From: Alphaproteobacteria bacterium
Lineage (GTDB): Bacteria; Pseudomonadota; Alphaproteobacteria; RF32; CAG-239
NCBI GenBank assembly: GCA_028706255.1
Contig: JAQWBS010000012.1
Span: forward strand, 1 to 43,364
Direction of reading: 5' to 3'
DNA: 43,364 nucleotides
In this document: positions 33,051 through 40,921 of the stretch, one piece after another
How the letters are laid out: each line of letters starts with the position of its first letter
How positions within the stretch are numbered: position 1 is the first letter of the stretch
Notes under the pieces: model-generated
Told to the model about the DNA's origin: nothing
Database searches by the model: none
What the model saw: the letters and a program-made list of their open reading frames with translations, nothing else
Program-made: the position numbers and the translations under genes

Positions 33051-34184
33051 ATGAAATGCCCATATAGCAACATTTGTGGCGGATGTACTTTTCTTGAGTT
33101 AGAAGAAAAAGAATATCAAACACAAAAAGTTTCCGAATTTAAAAAAATCATTTCCCAATGTTCACAAAAAGAAATTGCTTTTGCTAACCCTATTTTTATT
33201 CCTGAAGGAACAAGAAGAAGAGCCTCTTTGGCTTTTACTTATGCAAAGAAAAAACTCATCCTTGGTTTCAACGAAAAAGCCAGCAAAAACCTTGTTGATG
33301 TTGAATATTGCCCTCAATTGACGGAAAAGCTCAATCAAACGCTTCCCGCTGTAAGAGAGCTTTTATCAGAACTTTGTCAAACCCCAATAACAGAAAGAAT
33401 TAAAAAAGGCAAAATCAAAACTTCTTTCATCTCACAAGGAGATATCTCCATTTGTGAAGCTGACAATGGCATTGATATTGTGTTGGAATTTTCCGAAAAC
33501 TTAGAATTGCAACACAAACTCATCATTTCAGAAATTTCACAAAAATATGCAGATATCATCCGCCTTTCACATCGCAAAAGTGCATTCGGACAATGTGAAA
33601 CGCTTGCTGAAAAAGCAAAACCATTTATCAAAATTGCCGATATTAACGTCTATATTTCGGCAGGAACTTTCCTTCAAGCCTCAAAACAAGGCGAAACGGC
33701 GTTGCTTGACACTGCAAATAAATATTTAGGGTCAGACAGTGGAAGAATTGCCGACCTCTTTTGTGGCATTGGCACTTTTTCATATCCACTTTCGCTGAAC
33801 AAGAACAATAAAATTACGGCAATTGATTCATCTGCAGAACTCTTGGAAGGGTTTAAAACCTCAATCAATAAAAATATGATTAGTAATATTGAGATTTTGC
33901 AAAAAAACTTATTTAAATATCCACTTGATGAAGCGGAACTAAAAAACATTGACATTATCTTCCTTGACCCACCTCGAGCTGGTGCTTTAGAGCAAGCTCG
34001 CAAGATTTCAGAGACTGGAAGTATCCGCAAAGTCATCTATGTTTCTTGCAATCCAAACAGCTTCGTGAGAGATGCCGATGTTTTGATTGCAGGAGGATAT
34101 AAAATTGATGAAATCACCTTCGTTGACCAATTCACTTTTTCGACTCATTTTGAGTCAGTTGCAGTGTTTACAAAAATAAATTAG
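33051..34184 (+). CDS. 23S rRNA (uracil-5-)-methyltransferase, RlmD/RumA type, without TRAM domain
   Basis: This SAM enzyme methylates a uracil C5 in 23S rRNA. The 377-residue protein starts MKCPYSNICGGCTF. The 4Fe-4S cysteines are C3, C9, C12 and C87. The SAM domain contains DLFCGIGTFSYPL. The nucleophilic cysteine sits in YVSCNPNSF and DPPRAG precedes it. The TRAM domain that begins E. coli RlmD is absent, as in a shorter subgroup, so exact target specificity is uncertain. It directly follows the diguanylate cyclase with no gap (TAA-ATG), so translation is probably coupled. Confidence 0.92.
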   Translation: MKCPYSNICGGCTFLELEEKEYQTQKVSEFKKIISQCSQKEIAFANPIFIPEGTRRRASLAFTYAKKKLILGFNEKASKNLVDVEYCPQLTEKLNQTLPAVRELLSELCQTPITERIKKGKIKTSFISQGDISICEADNGIDIVLEFSENLELQHKLIISEISQKYADIIRLSHRKSAFGQCETLAEKAKPFIKIADINVYISAGTFLQASKQGETALLDTANKYLGSDSGRIADLFCGIGTFSYPLSLNKNNKITAIDSSAELLEGFKTSINKNMISNIEILQKNLFKYPLDEAELKNIDIIFLDPPRAGALEQARKISETGSIRKVIYVSCNPNSFVRDADVLIAGGYKIDEITFVDQFTFSTHFESVAVFTKIN

Positions 34185-34228
34185 ACGGCTATATTAGCAA
34201 CATAAATAATATGAGGAAAACACCCACT

Positions 34229-34744
34229 ATGTTCAAAAAACTTTTAACCTTTTCTGCTTTAGTTCTTTTCCTGAATTCTTGCGCCCTATATGAAGGCAAT
34301 GAGTTTTGCCCTCGGGTCGACATCAAAAGAAACAATGCCTACATTGTTCAAACCAGTAATGTTGCTGAAGAATTTATAATTGAAATGTCAGGTTATGAAG
34401 GCTATTGCTTCTATGACACTCGCATCAAACACGACAAAGCTGTCATCACCCCAATTTTCAAAATCAAACGCATTCACCCGAATGATGTTTCCTCTGTCCG
34501 CTTTTCATATTACACTGAAACCGTCAAAGGACCTCCTGAATATTTAGGTAAGAAAACTTATTTTGCCAATGTCATCATTCCGACAGAAGAAAAAGAAATT
34601 GAATATAAGGCAAAGCCTGTTGAAATCAGAATCCCGCCAAATATGAAATATGAATTTGACATTTTCATGGGCTTGAACCTTTCTCAATCTCAAAAAATAT
34701 ACAATCAAAGAACTTTTGACACGCAACTAGAATTTGGAGAATAA
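34229..34744 (+). CDS. Hypothetical lipoprotein
   Basis: This is an unrecognised protein of 171 residues with lipoprotein signal MFKKLLTFSALVLFLNSCAL, lipobox LNSC. After the lipidated cysteine it reads CALYEGNEFCPRVD, close in style to CSLYE of the lipoprotein at 24150. The mature domain seems beta-rich. The first in-frame ATG is at 34211, but that ATG is itself beside AGGAAAA, which looks like the ribosome site for the second ATG at 34229. The longer form has 177 residues. It lies 3 bases before tkt and is probably part of that transcript. Confidence 0.8.
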   Translation: MFKKLLTFSALVLFLNSCALYEGNEFCPRVDIKRNNAYIVQTSNVAEEFIIEMSGYEGYCFYDTRIKHDKAVITPIFKIKRIHPNDVSSVRFSYYTETVKGPPEYLGKKTYFANVIIPTEEKEIEYKAKPVEIRIPPNMKYEFDIFMGLNLSQSQKIYNQRTFDTQLEFGE

Positions 34745-34747
34745 AAT

Positions 34748-36730
34748 ATGTGTTTTTTTAGAAACAGCCCTGCTCACGATAAAATGGCAAATGCCGTTAG
34801 GATGCTTTCTGTGGAAGCGATTGAACAAGCAAAATCCGGACACCCTGGCTTGCCTCTTGGAGCAGCAGACATTACCACTGTTCTCTTTAGCAAATTTCTA
34901 AAAGTTGACCCAAAAACCCCAAAATGGTTCGACCGTGACCGATTCGTTTTATCTGCAGGTCATGGCTCTGCTATGCTTTATGCCCTATATTATCTCATGG
35001 GATATAAAGACATCTCCATTGAAGACATCAAAAACTTCCGTCAAATTGGTTCAAAAACCGCAGGACACCCAGAATATGGTCATCTCGATGCCATCGACAC
35101 CACCACAGGACCTCTTGGTCAAGGCATCACAACCGCAGTGGGCATGGCAATTGCGGAAAGAAACTTGAATGCAAAATTCGGCAATAAGCTTTGTAATCAC
35201 TTCACATATACCCTTGTTGGCGACGGTTGTTTAATGGAAGGCATTTCAGAGGAAGCAATTTCCCTTGCCGGACATCTCAAATTAAATAAATTGATTGTGT
35301 TGTGGGACAATAATGACATCACCATTGACGGACGTGTCAGCCTTGCCAGTTCAACTAACCAAATCAAACGGTTTGAAGCAAATGGTTGGAACACGATTGC
35401 AATTAATGGACATTGCCAAAAATCAATTGAAAAAGCCATTAAAAAAGCTCAAAAATCAGACAAACCAACCATGATTGCCTGCAAAACAACCATCGGCTTT
35501 GGTGCACCAACAAAGAAAGACACCAGCGGCGTGCATGGAGCTCCACTTGGGGCAGAAGAACTTAATGGCTTGAGAAAAAACTTAAAATGGACAAGCCCTG
35601 CGTTTGAAGTTCCACAAGAAATTTTGAACTTGTGGCGTGAGGCTAGCAAAAAAGCTGAAAAAGAGGCTGCAGTATGGAAAGAGAATGCCAAAGCAGAAGG
35701 CAAAACGTTTAATGACATTATCAGTGGCAAACTTCCAAAAGATTGGGAAAAAGACATAGAAAAGCTTAAAAAGCAAGCCATCAAAGATAAAACAAAAGTG
35801 GCAACGCGTAAAGCTTCAAACATGTGTTTAGAAGCCATCGTACCAAACTTGCCTCAACTTGTGGGTGGCTCGGCAGACTTAACTGGTCCAAACCTCACTT
35901 CTGTTAAAGGCATGAAAGTTATTTCTGAAAAAGATTATTCAGGAAATCAAGTCAACTATGGCATTAGAGAACATGCTATGGGTGCAATTATGAACGGTAT
36001 GACCCTTCATGGGGGCATCATTCCTTATGGTGGCACATTCTTCGTGTTTAGTGATTATCTCAGACCTGCCATGAGATTAGCGGCTTTGATGGAACAAAGA
36101 GTAATTTATGTGATGACTCACGATTCGATTGGCGTTGGTGAAGATGGTCCAACCCATCAACCAATTGAACATCTCGCTTCTTTCCGTGCAATGCCTAATA
36201 TTTTAACATTCCGCCCTTGTGATGTGGTGGAAACTGCAGAAGCTTGGGAAATTGCCCTCACACAAGAAAAAACACCAAGCATTTTGGCATTAACCCGTCA
36301 AAATTTAGAGCTTGTGAGAACAGAAAGCAAAGAAAATTTAACGGCAAAAGGTGCTTATGTGCTTTCTGATGTCAGCAAAGGCAAAAAACGCAAAGCAACG
36401 ATTCTTGCCACAGGCTCAGAAGTTTCGCTTGCTCTCAAAGCTCAAGCAAAACTTAAAGAAGAAAAAATTGAAGTTGCTGTTGTTTCAATGCCTTGCATGG
36501 AACTTTTTGAAAGACAAACCCCACAGTATCAAGAAGAAGTTTTGGGAAATGCGCCAATTGTCGCGGTTGAAGCAGGTTCTAAATTTGGTTGGGAAAAATA
36601 TGTCGGACGCAGTGGAGATATTATCGGCATGGATGGATTCGGAGCTTCTGGCCCTGCTGAAAAACTCTTTGAATATTTCGGAATCACCGTTGAAGAGGTT
36701 GTTGAAAGTATAAAAAACACTATAAAATAG
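34748..36730 (+). CDS. tkt: Transketolase
   Basis: Transketolase moves two-carbon units between sugar phosphates in the pentose phosphate pathway, using thiamine diphosphate. The 660-residue protein has the N-terminal SGHPGLPLGAADIT, GHGSAMLYAL and the TPP-binding motif GDG (158-160) ... DNN (187-189). The pyrimidine domain contains NYGIREHAMGAIMNGM, and MTHDSIGVGEDGPTHQPIEHL and the C-terminal domain follow. All the key histidines are present. It is located 3 bases after the lipoprotein and is the last gene of the run starting at 31335. Confidence 0.97.
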   Translation: MCFFRNSPAHDKMANAVRMLSVEAIEQAKSGHPGLPLGAADITTVLFSKFLKVDPKTPKWFDRDRFVLSAGHGSAMLYALYYLMGYKDISIEDIKNFRQIGSKTAGHPEYGHLDAIDTTTGPLGQGITTAVGMAIAERNLNAKFGNKLCNHFTYTLVGDGCLMEGISEEAISLAGHLKLNKLIVLWDNNDITIDGRVSLASSTNQIKRFEANGWNTIAINGHCQKSIEKAIKKAQKSDKPTMIACKTTIGFGAPTKKDTSGVHGAPLGAEELNGLRKNLKWTSPAFEVPQEILNLWREASKKAEKEAAVWKENAKAEGKTFNDIISGKLPKDWEKDIEKLKKQAIKDKTKVATRKASNMCLEAIVPNLPQLVGGSADLTGPNLTSVKGMKVISEKDYSGNQVNYGIREHAMGAIMNGMTLHGGIIPYGGTFFVFSDYLRPAMRLAALMEQRVIYVMTHDSIGVGEDGPTHQPIEHLASFRAMPNILTFRPCDVVETAEAWEIALTQEKTPSILALTRQNLELVRTESKENLTAKGAYVLSDVSKGKKRKATILATGSEVSLALKAQAKLKEEKIEVAVVSMPCMELFERQTPQYQEEVLGNAPIVAVEAGSKFGWEKYVGRSGDIIGMDGFGASGPAEKLFEYFGITVEEVVESIKNTIK

Positions 36731-36750
36731 CAATTCTTATCATTTTTAAT

Positions 36751-36777
36751 TTGCTATTAATAAAAAAATAATATAAT
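36751..36777 (+). promoter_or_regulatory. Candidate promoter of the outer-membrane protein gene
   Basis: TTGCTA (36751-36756) and TATAAT (36772-36777) are spaced by 15 bases, and the start at 36815 follows 37 bases later. The promoter sits right after tkt. A hairpin with arms AATAGCAA (36726-36733) and TTGCTATT (36751-36758) overlaps it and the tkt stop. Confidence 0.45.
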
Positions 36778-36814
36778 AAGAACAAAACATTGAATCGATT
36801 CTAGGAGGGTTTTA

Positions 36815-37429
36815 ATGAGTAAGAGAGTTTTAACAATTTTATCAGCAATTACAATGTCTTTCTGTTTTGCTGAAACTGCAAAAGCTGATTGTGACGGCAT
36901 CTATTTAGGTGTTCGTGGTGGTGCCTTCAAAGCAAACATGGGCTCAAGCAAAGAAACAACAGGAACAGGCAACAGATTCAATATTGGTGAATATGTCTAT
37001 TCCGTAAGTGGTGCAATTGGTTATCGCTATGAATATTTCCGTTTTGAATTGGAAGGCATTTTGCGTGGTGACACTGAAAAAGATAAAACAAATTCAGTCA
37101 CGGGTATTATTGAAAGCGAGTCTTTTGAATCTAAATCATATATGTTTAACGTTTTCTGGGACCTTTCACCATATACAATGTTCACACCATATTTAATGGC
37201 AGGTGCTGGTATCAGTGACTTGAGCTATACAAAGAAATTTAATACATCACAAGACCCTATGGGCTATGATGAGACAAACTTCACATGGACTGTTGGTGGC
37301 GGTTTATCTGCAAAAGTAACAAGCAGATTCAATATTGACGTTGGTTATCGTTACTTCGACATGGGAAAAATTGCTAAAGCAAGTATCCATGCTCACGAAA
37401 TTTATGGTGGCTTACGCTATGTTTTCTAG
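36815..37429 (+). CDS. Outer-membrane beta-barrel protein (OmpA-like/Opa-type 8-strand porin fold)
   Basis: The 204-residue protein has a signal peptide (ending near AETAKA|D). The mature barrel has alternating hydrophobic strands and several Gly-aromatic patterns, such as YLGVRGGAFKANMG, YSVSGAIGYRYEYFRFELEG, TPYLMAGAGISDLSY, and a terminal strand GGLRYVF that ends in phenylalanine, the BAM recognition signal. About eight strands can be drawn. It resembles the OMP_b-brl family in alphaproteobacterial surface antigens. A strong AGGAGGG site indicates high expression. The function may be structural or host-facing, and this is inferred. Confidence 0.87.
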   Translation: MSKRVLTILSAITMSFCFAETAKADCDGIYLGVRGGAFKANMGSSKETTGTGNRFNIGEYVYSVSGAIGYRYEYFRFELEGILRGDTEKDKTNSVTGIIESESFESKSYMFNVFWDLSPYTMFTPYLMAGAGISDLSYTKKFNTSQDPMGYDETNFTWTVGGGLSAKVTSRFNIDVGYRYFDMGKIAKASIHAHEIYGGLRYVF

Positions 37430-37446
37430 CTAAAAACCCTTAAAGA

Positions 37447-37482
37447 AAAAACCCTCAGTCAATTTCTGACGAGGGTTTTTTT
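37447..37482. terminator. Terminator after the outer-membrane protein gene
   Basis: AAAAACCCTC (37447-37456) pairs with GAGGGTTTTT (37471-37480), extended by GTCA/TGAC after a bulged A, and followed by Ts. It may also end the convergent small gene whose stop is at 37498. Confidence 0.9.
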
Positions 37483-37497
37483 AATAGATTTTCTTAG

Positions 37498-37740
37498 TTA
37501 AACATAACCAACAATTTGTTTTCTGCCAACAAACTTGAGCAACTTTGAAATAAGAGTGGAGCAATTTCCATCTATTGAGATGAAAACGCCTTTGGCGATA
37601 GAATTGACCCCTTCACTCGTTTCAAGTTGAATCTCATGTGGAAGTTTCACATATTCAACTGAACCTCCTTTAAAAATTCCAGCTCCTGCATTGACTAAGT
37701 CTTGAACAAGAACATTCAGGCTTGTTTTGTTATGTACCAT
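37498..37740 (-). CDS. Small hypothetical protein
   Basis: This 80-residue protein is not recognised. The composition is protein-like (VLVQDLVNAGAGIFKGGSVEYVKLP, then GVFISIDGNCSTLISKLLKFVGRK), with no membrane helix and one cysteine. No Shine-Dalgarno sequence is evident before the start. It ends beside a terminator that can act in its direction. It could be a regulator or a fragment of a larger ancestral gene. The region upstream is gene-free. Confidence 0.5.
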   Translation of the reverse strand: MVHNKTSLNVLVQDLVNAGAGIFKGGSVEYVKLPHEIQLETSEGVNSIAKGVFISIDGNCSTLISKLLKFVGRKQIVGYV

Positions 37741-37888
37741 AAGATAAAAAAATTAAGTTAAACAATAATGTGACAAAAATAAAGATATAAGAACCTTATA
37801 ACATACCATCTTTAAAATCTCAAATCATTTTTAAATAAACGACTCCCTCTTTCTTATCTCTTATCTATTAAACTGAGTAAAAACCATC

Positions 37889-37921
37889 TTATCCGTTATA
37901 CGTGTTACGTATAACGGATAA
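37889..37921. repeat. Perfect inverted repeat, 15-bp arms
   Basis: TTATCCGTTATACGT (37889-37903) and ACGTATAACGGATAA (37907-37921) are exact reverse complements around GTT. No T-run follows, so it is not a typical terminator. It could be a dyad operator, a recombinase site or a repetitive element. The inner half site GTTATACGT matches the palindrome at 11049. Confidence 0.85.
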
Positions 37922-38035
37922 TCCTGTATGTAGCAATCATAGAGCTATTATAAAAACTTGAAGAATGCGACTGATAATAAGAAATGAAGAAAAAAATTTT
38001 TGAACGGACTTCTTATATAAAAACTTGATATGTGA

Positions 38036-38125
38036 GGCGAGTAATAAGAATTAAAGAATTTTGCGAGGAAACGTACAAAAAGTACGTGACCGAACAAAAT
38101 ATCTGAAAATTCTGTATTAATCGAC
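38036..38125. repeat. About 90-nt imperfect palindromic element
   Basis: The centre is ACGTAC (38071-38076), AAAAA, GTACGT (38082-38087). Outward, GG/CC, TTTTG/CAAAA, GAATT/AATTC (38048-38052 with 38108-38112) and TAATA/TATTA (38042-38046 with 38115-38119) pair in register, with a few mismatches. The total is about 30 base pairs. This is the structure of ERIC-like or other dispersed palindromic elements. It lies 20 bases past the fliP stop. Confidence 0.7.
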
Positions 38126-38145
38126 CACAGAGCAAGTTTTTTTCG

Positions 38146-38892
38146 TCAGTTGAAAGAACGAACCAAAGACCCTGCCAACATATACCACCCGTCAACGAGT
38201 ACAAAGAAAATAATCTTAAAAGGAAGGGCAATCACTGTTGGCGGAAGCATCATCATACCCATTGACATGAGAATTGAGGCAATGACCATATCAATAATTA
38301 AGAATGGGATAAAAATTAGAAAACCGATTTCAAAGGCTCTGCGAAGCTCACTAATCATAAAAGCAGGAACAGCAACTTTGAGCGGTAGAGATTCAACAGA
38401 TTTTGCATTTTCAACTTTGGCTAAGTCTGAAAAAAGAAGAAGGTCTTTTTCTCGGGTGTTTCTCACCATAAATTCTTTTATCGGTTGACTAGCTTTTTCC
38501 ATGCCTTCTGCAATATCCATTTTATCTTCATACATCGGTTTAACGCCAGCTTCCCATGCTTTTTCGAATGTTGGTGCCATCACAAACATTGTTAGGAAAA
38601 GAGCTAAAGAGACCAAAACCATATTTGGTGGCGTGGTGTTTGTGGCAAGTGCGCTTCGAGCCAAAGAGAAGACCACAATGATTCGGGTGAAAGAAGTCAT
38701 CATCACCAAAATGCTCGGCGCAAGAGAAAGGATACTGATTAAAGCAATCAGATTAAAGATTCGCCCTGTTGCCGTTCCCGTCATATTCTCCCCTGCACTC
38801 AAGGTGAGAGCTTGTGCAAAAACATCAAAAGAAAAGAATCCCGTCAGGAGTAAGGCAACAACAAAAAGCCATGTTTTTTTAGATTTCATCAA
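38146..38892 (-). CDS. fliP: Flagellar type III export gate protein FliP
   Basis: FliP is a core membrane component of the flagellar export gate. The 248-residue protein has a signal peptide (LLLTGFFSFDVFA), then four hydrophobic segments. The family signatures are FTRIIVVFSLARSALATNTTPP, PAFMISELRRAFEIGFLIF, and the highly conserved end DMVIASILMSMGMMMLPPTVIALPFK. It overlaps fliO by 14 bases and is read after it. FliQ, FliR and FlhB do not follow: the gene-free repeat region does. The gene itself looks intact. Confidence 0.96.
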   Translation of the reverse strand: MMKSKKTWLFVVALLLTGFFSFDVFAQALTLSAGENMTGTATGRIFNLIALISILSLAPSILVMMTSFTRIIVVFSLARSALATNTTPPNMVLVSLALFLTMFVMAPTFEKAWEAGVKPMYEDKMDIAEGMEKASQPIKEFMVRNTREKDLLLFSDLAKVENAKSVESLPLKVAVPAFMISELRRAFEIGFLIFIPFLIIDMVIASILMSMGMMMLPPTVIALPFKIIFFVLVDGWYMLAGSLVRSFN

Positions 38893-39211
38893 TTATATCC
38901 TTATTCAAAACGGATGATTTATTCAGCACCAAAGCGTTTGTAGGTGAAAGCAAAACAGCATATTCAACTTCGTCAACTTCCAATAAAACAACTGAGTTTT
39001 TAATATCGATGCGTTTATTTTCCAAAACTTTGATTCTCTGCTTTGGCTTTATTTTTTTCAAAAAAGAATTTTTAGAAACATTGGCTTGAAAATATTTAAT
39101 TGCCCAAACGCACACCAACATCAACCCAAGGACGAACATCAGGGAGAAAAGAGATTTAAAAACCAAAGACCATTCCATAAGTGTTAAACTTTCAAAGATT
39201 TTGCTAGGCAT
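38879..39211 (-). CDS. fliO: FliO-like flagellar protein
   Basis: FliO is a small single-TM protein that helps assemble the FliP ring. The protein has 110 residues, with a TM helix (LFSLMFVLGLMLVCVWAIKYF). A short cytoplasmic beta domain follows, with KPKQRIKVLENKRIDIKNSVVLLEVDEVEYAVLLSPTNALVL. This fits FliO in size and layout, and the overlap with fliP makes it convincing. The ATG at 39211 is preferred to an upstream TTG at 39241, though no strong ribosome site is seen. Confidence 0.8.
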   Translation of the reverse strand: MPSKIFESLTLMEWSLVFKSLFSLMFVLGLMLVCVWAIKYFQANVSKNSFLKKIKPKQRIKVLENKRIDIKNSVVLLEVDEVEYAVLLSPTNALVLNKSSVLNKDIIDEI

Positions 39212-39320
39212 ATAATATTCTTTTTTTGAAGGATAAGTCAATTGAACTGATATCCCTTTGTTGATATTTCAAATGAAGTGTGATATTTTTTTCATCAATC
39301 AGATTTCGACAGGAAAAGAA

Positions 39321-39833
39321 ATGAACGAAGACAGAAAAACCAAAGGGCTAAGCTCCATTGCCGACATCATCACCCCTTTTGCAAAAAAAAGCCTGAATAA
39401 AAGAGGCTTCATTGAGATTGATATGATTATCAATTGGGATAAAATTGTCGGTAAAGACTTGGCAAAATTTTCCTTTCCACAAAAAATTGACTTTAAAAGA
39501 GATCAACGAACCAACGGAAATCTTCACATCCAAGTCATTAGCGGTGCTTTCGCACTTGAACTGAAACATAAAGAAAGATTTGTGCTTGAAAAAATAAACA
39601 CATATTTCGGATATAGCGCAGTTTCTCAACTAATAATTTCACAAAACATGGATTCTTCTTTTGACCAAATGATAGACGAGTCTTTTCACACCCCTGAAAA
39701 AATCCTTGTCACAGAGGAAGAAGAAACTTATATTAATGAAATAACAGCGGATGTAAAAGACCCTGAATTAAAGAAAGTTTTAACCAAGCTCGGTTATAGT
39801 ATTTTTAACTATAAACATCATGAAGAGAAATAA
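39321..39833 (+). CDS. dciA: DciA (DUF721), replicative helicase loader
   Basis: DciA loads the DnaB helicase in bacteria that lack DnaC/DnaI. The 170-residue protein has the DUF721 core: GFIEIDMIINWDKIVGKDLAKFSFPQKI, then LHIQVISGAFALELKHKERFVLEKINTYFGY, followed by a weakly conserved acidic tail. This fits the alphaproteobacterial form. The ATG at 39321 follows AGGAAAAGAA, so the upstream frame start at 39258 is not used. It diverges from fliO. dsbA starts one base after its stop, as in the dciA-dsbA-smc arrangement of relatives, but smc is missing here. Confidence 0.9.
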   Translation: MNEDRKTKGLSSIADIITPFAKKSLNKRGFIEIDMIINWDKIVGKDLAKFSFPQKIDFKRDQRTNGNLHIQVISGAFALELKHKERFVLEKINTYFGYSAVSQLIISQNMDSSFDQMIDESFHTPEKILVTEEEETYINEITADVKDPELKKVLTKLGYSIFNYKHHEEK

Positions 39834-39834
39834 T

Positions 39835-40554
39835 ATGAATTTTGAACGTATCATTAAAAAAATTGCTGCTTTTGCTGCCACCTTTATCATTTTCTTTCTT
39901 GCCTCTGGCACATATCTTTCCCTTAAAGGATTTGAAATGAATCCTGAAGGAAAACTTGTGTTGGTAAGAGAACTCATTGCTGAACCAAGCCAGAGTGATA
40001 AACCTCTTAAAGTGACAACAAATGATAAGGCTCAGCATGTTTTAGGAAATCCTGATGCGAAAGTCACCATTTATGAATATTCATCTTTCGGCTGTTCACA
40101 TTGTGCAGCTTTCCACGTTTTCACTTTGCCACATATTAAAAAAGAATTTATCGACACTGGCAAAGCAAAACTCATTTTTGTAAATTTCCCACTTGATAAA
40201 AGATCCATGCAAGCAGCCTTGCTCTCTGAATGTATCCCTGCAAATGACTATTTTGACTATTTGAACCTCATTTTCAAAAAGCAAAGAGAATGGTCTTTAG
40301 GTTTCAATCCTGAAAAAACATTCATTGAATATGCCTCTTTATTTGGGGTTAGCAAAGCAGATGCTCAAGCTTGTATGAAAAACGAAGACAAACAAACAGA
40401 AATTTTAAGTCAACGCCAAGAAGCCATCAAAACCTATGACATTCAAGGAACGCCTGCTTTTGTCATCACGGATGGTTTACATCAAGAAGTTTTGCACGGT
40501 GCTCCTGAGTTTGAACAAATGAGCAACATCATCAATTCTATGAGTCAAAAATAA
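39835..40554 (+). CDS. DsbA-family thiol-disulfide protein, membrane anchored
   Basis: DsbA-like proteins form or exchange disulfides outside the cytoplasm. The 239-residue protein has an N-terminal hydrophobic anchor (IAAFAATFIIFFLASGTYLSL), then a thioredoxin fold with the active site CSHC (C87, C90) and the cis-proline in GTPAF. The inserted helical domain is present. The ATG at 39835 is preferred, as AAGAGAA falls just before it. It follows dciA by one base. Several secreted proteins in this window are very rich in cysteine and would need such an enzyme, so a functional link is plausible. Confidence 0.9.
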   Translation: MNFERIIKKIAAFAATFIIFFLASGTYLSLKGFEMNPEGKLVLVRELIAEPSQSDKPLKVTTNDKAQHVLGNPDAKVTIYEYSSFGCSHCAAFHVFTLPHIKKEFIDTGKAKLIFVNFPLDKRSMQAALLSECIPANDYFDYLNLIFKKQREWSLGFNPEKTFIEYASLFGVSKADAQACMKNEDKQTEILSQRQEAIKTYDIQGTPAFVITDGLHQEVLHGAPEFEQMSNIINSMSQK

Positions 40555-40597
40555 TCTCTAAAAATCGTAAAAAAATTATAACTTTGTTAAATGATTT

Positions 40598-40918
40598 ATG
40601 GATAATGTGAAGAAGATGAGCAACACGCCAGAAGACATCAAAAAGCTTGAAGAAAGAATCAAACAAGCGGGAGAAAAAAACACACCTTCCGTTCCTAAGA
40701 AAAGCTCTGAGATTTCTCATTCAGCAAAGGTTGGCGTCCGTGTTATTACGGATTTGCTTTCCGCCATCTTCATAGGAGGTTGTATGGGATATTTTTTAGA
40801 TGATATGCTTGATACTAAACCTTTTATGCTTATATTTTTGTTATTATGCGGTGCTGCAGCAGGCTTTCTGAACATATATCGTTTTCTGAAGCAGCAAGAG
40901 GAAGAAAGGGAGAGATAA
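40598..40918 (+). CDS. atpI: ATP synthase assembly protein AtpI/AtpZ-like
   Basis: AtpI is a small membrane protein that helps assemble the c-ring. The 106-residue protein has a charged, proline-containing N-terminus (residues 1-40) and two TM helices (ITDLLSAIFIGGCMGYFL and PFMLIFLLLCGAAAGFLNIYRFL), matching the alphaproteobacterial AtpI form. A second ATG at 40616 could be the start. It is first in the F0 cluster, 3 bases before atpB. Confidence 0.88.
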   Translation: MDNVKKMSNTPEDIKKLEERIKQAGEKNTPSVPKKSSEISHSAKVGVRVITDLLSAIFIGGCMGYFLDDMLDTKPFMLIFLLLCGAAAGFLNIYRFLKQQEEERER

Positions 40919-40921
40919 AAG

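Larger units (their letters stand above)
37741..38145. other. 405-base gene-free region with palindromic elements
   Basis: No convincing gene is seen. It holds the perfect 33-base inverted repeat at 37889-37921, two related direct copies containing TATAAAAACTTGA (about 37949 and 38016), and a roughly 90-base imperfect palindrome at 38036-38125. It lies downstream of fliP and upstream of the small gene at 37498. It looks like a spot where repetitive elements have inserted. Confidence 0.65.
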
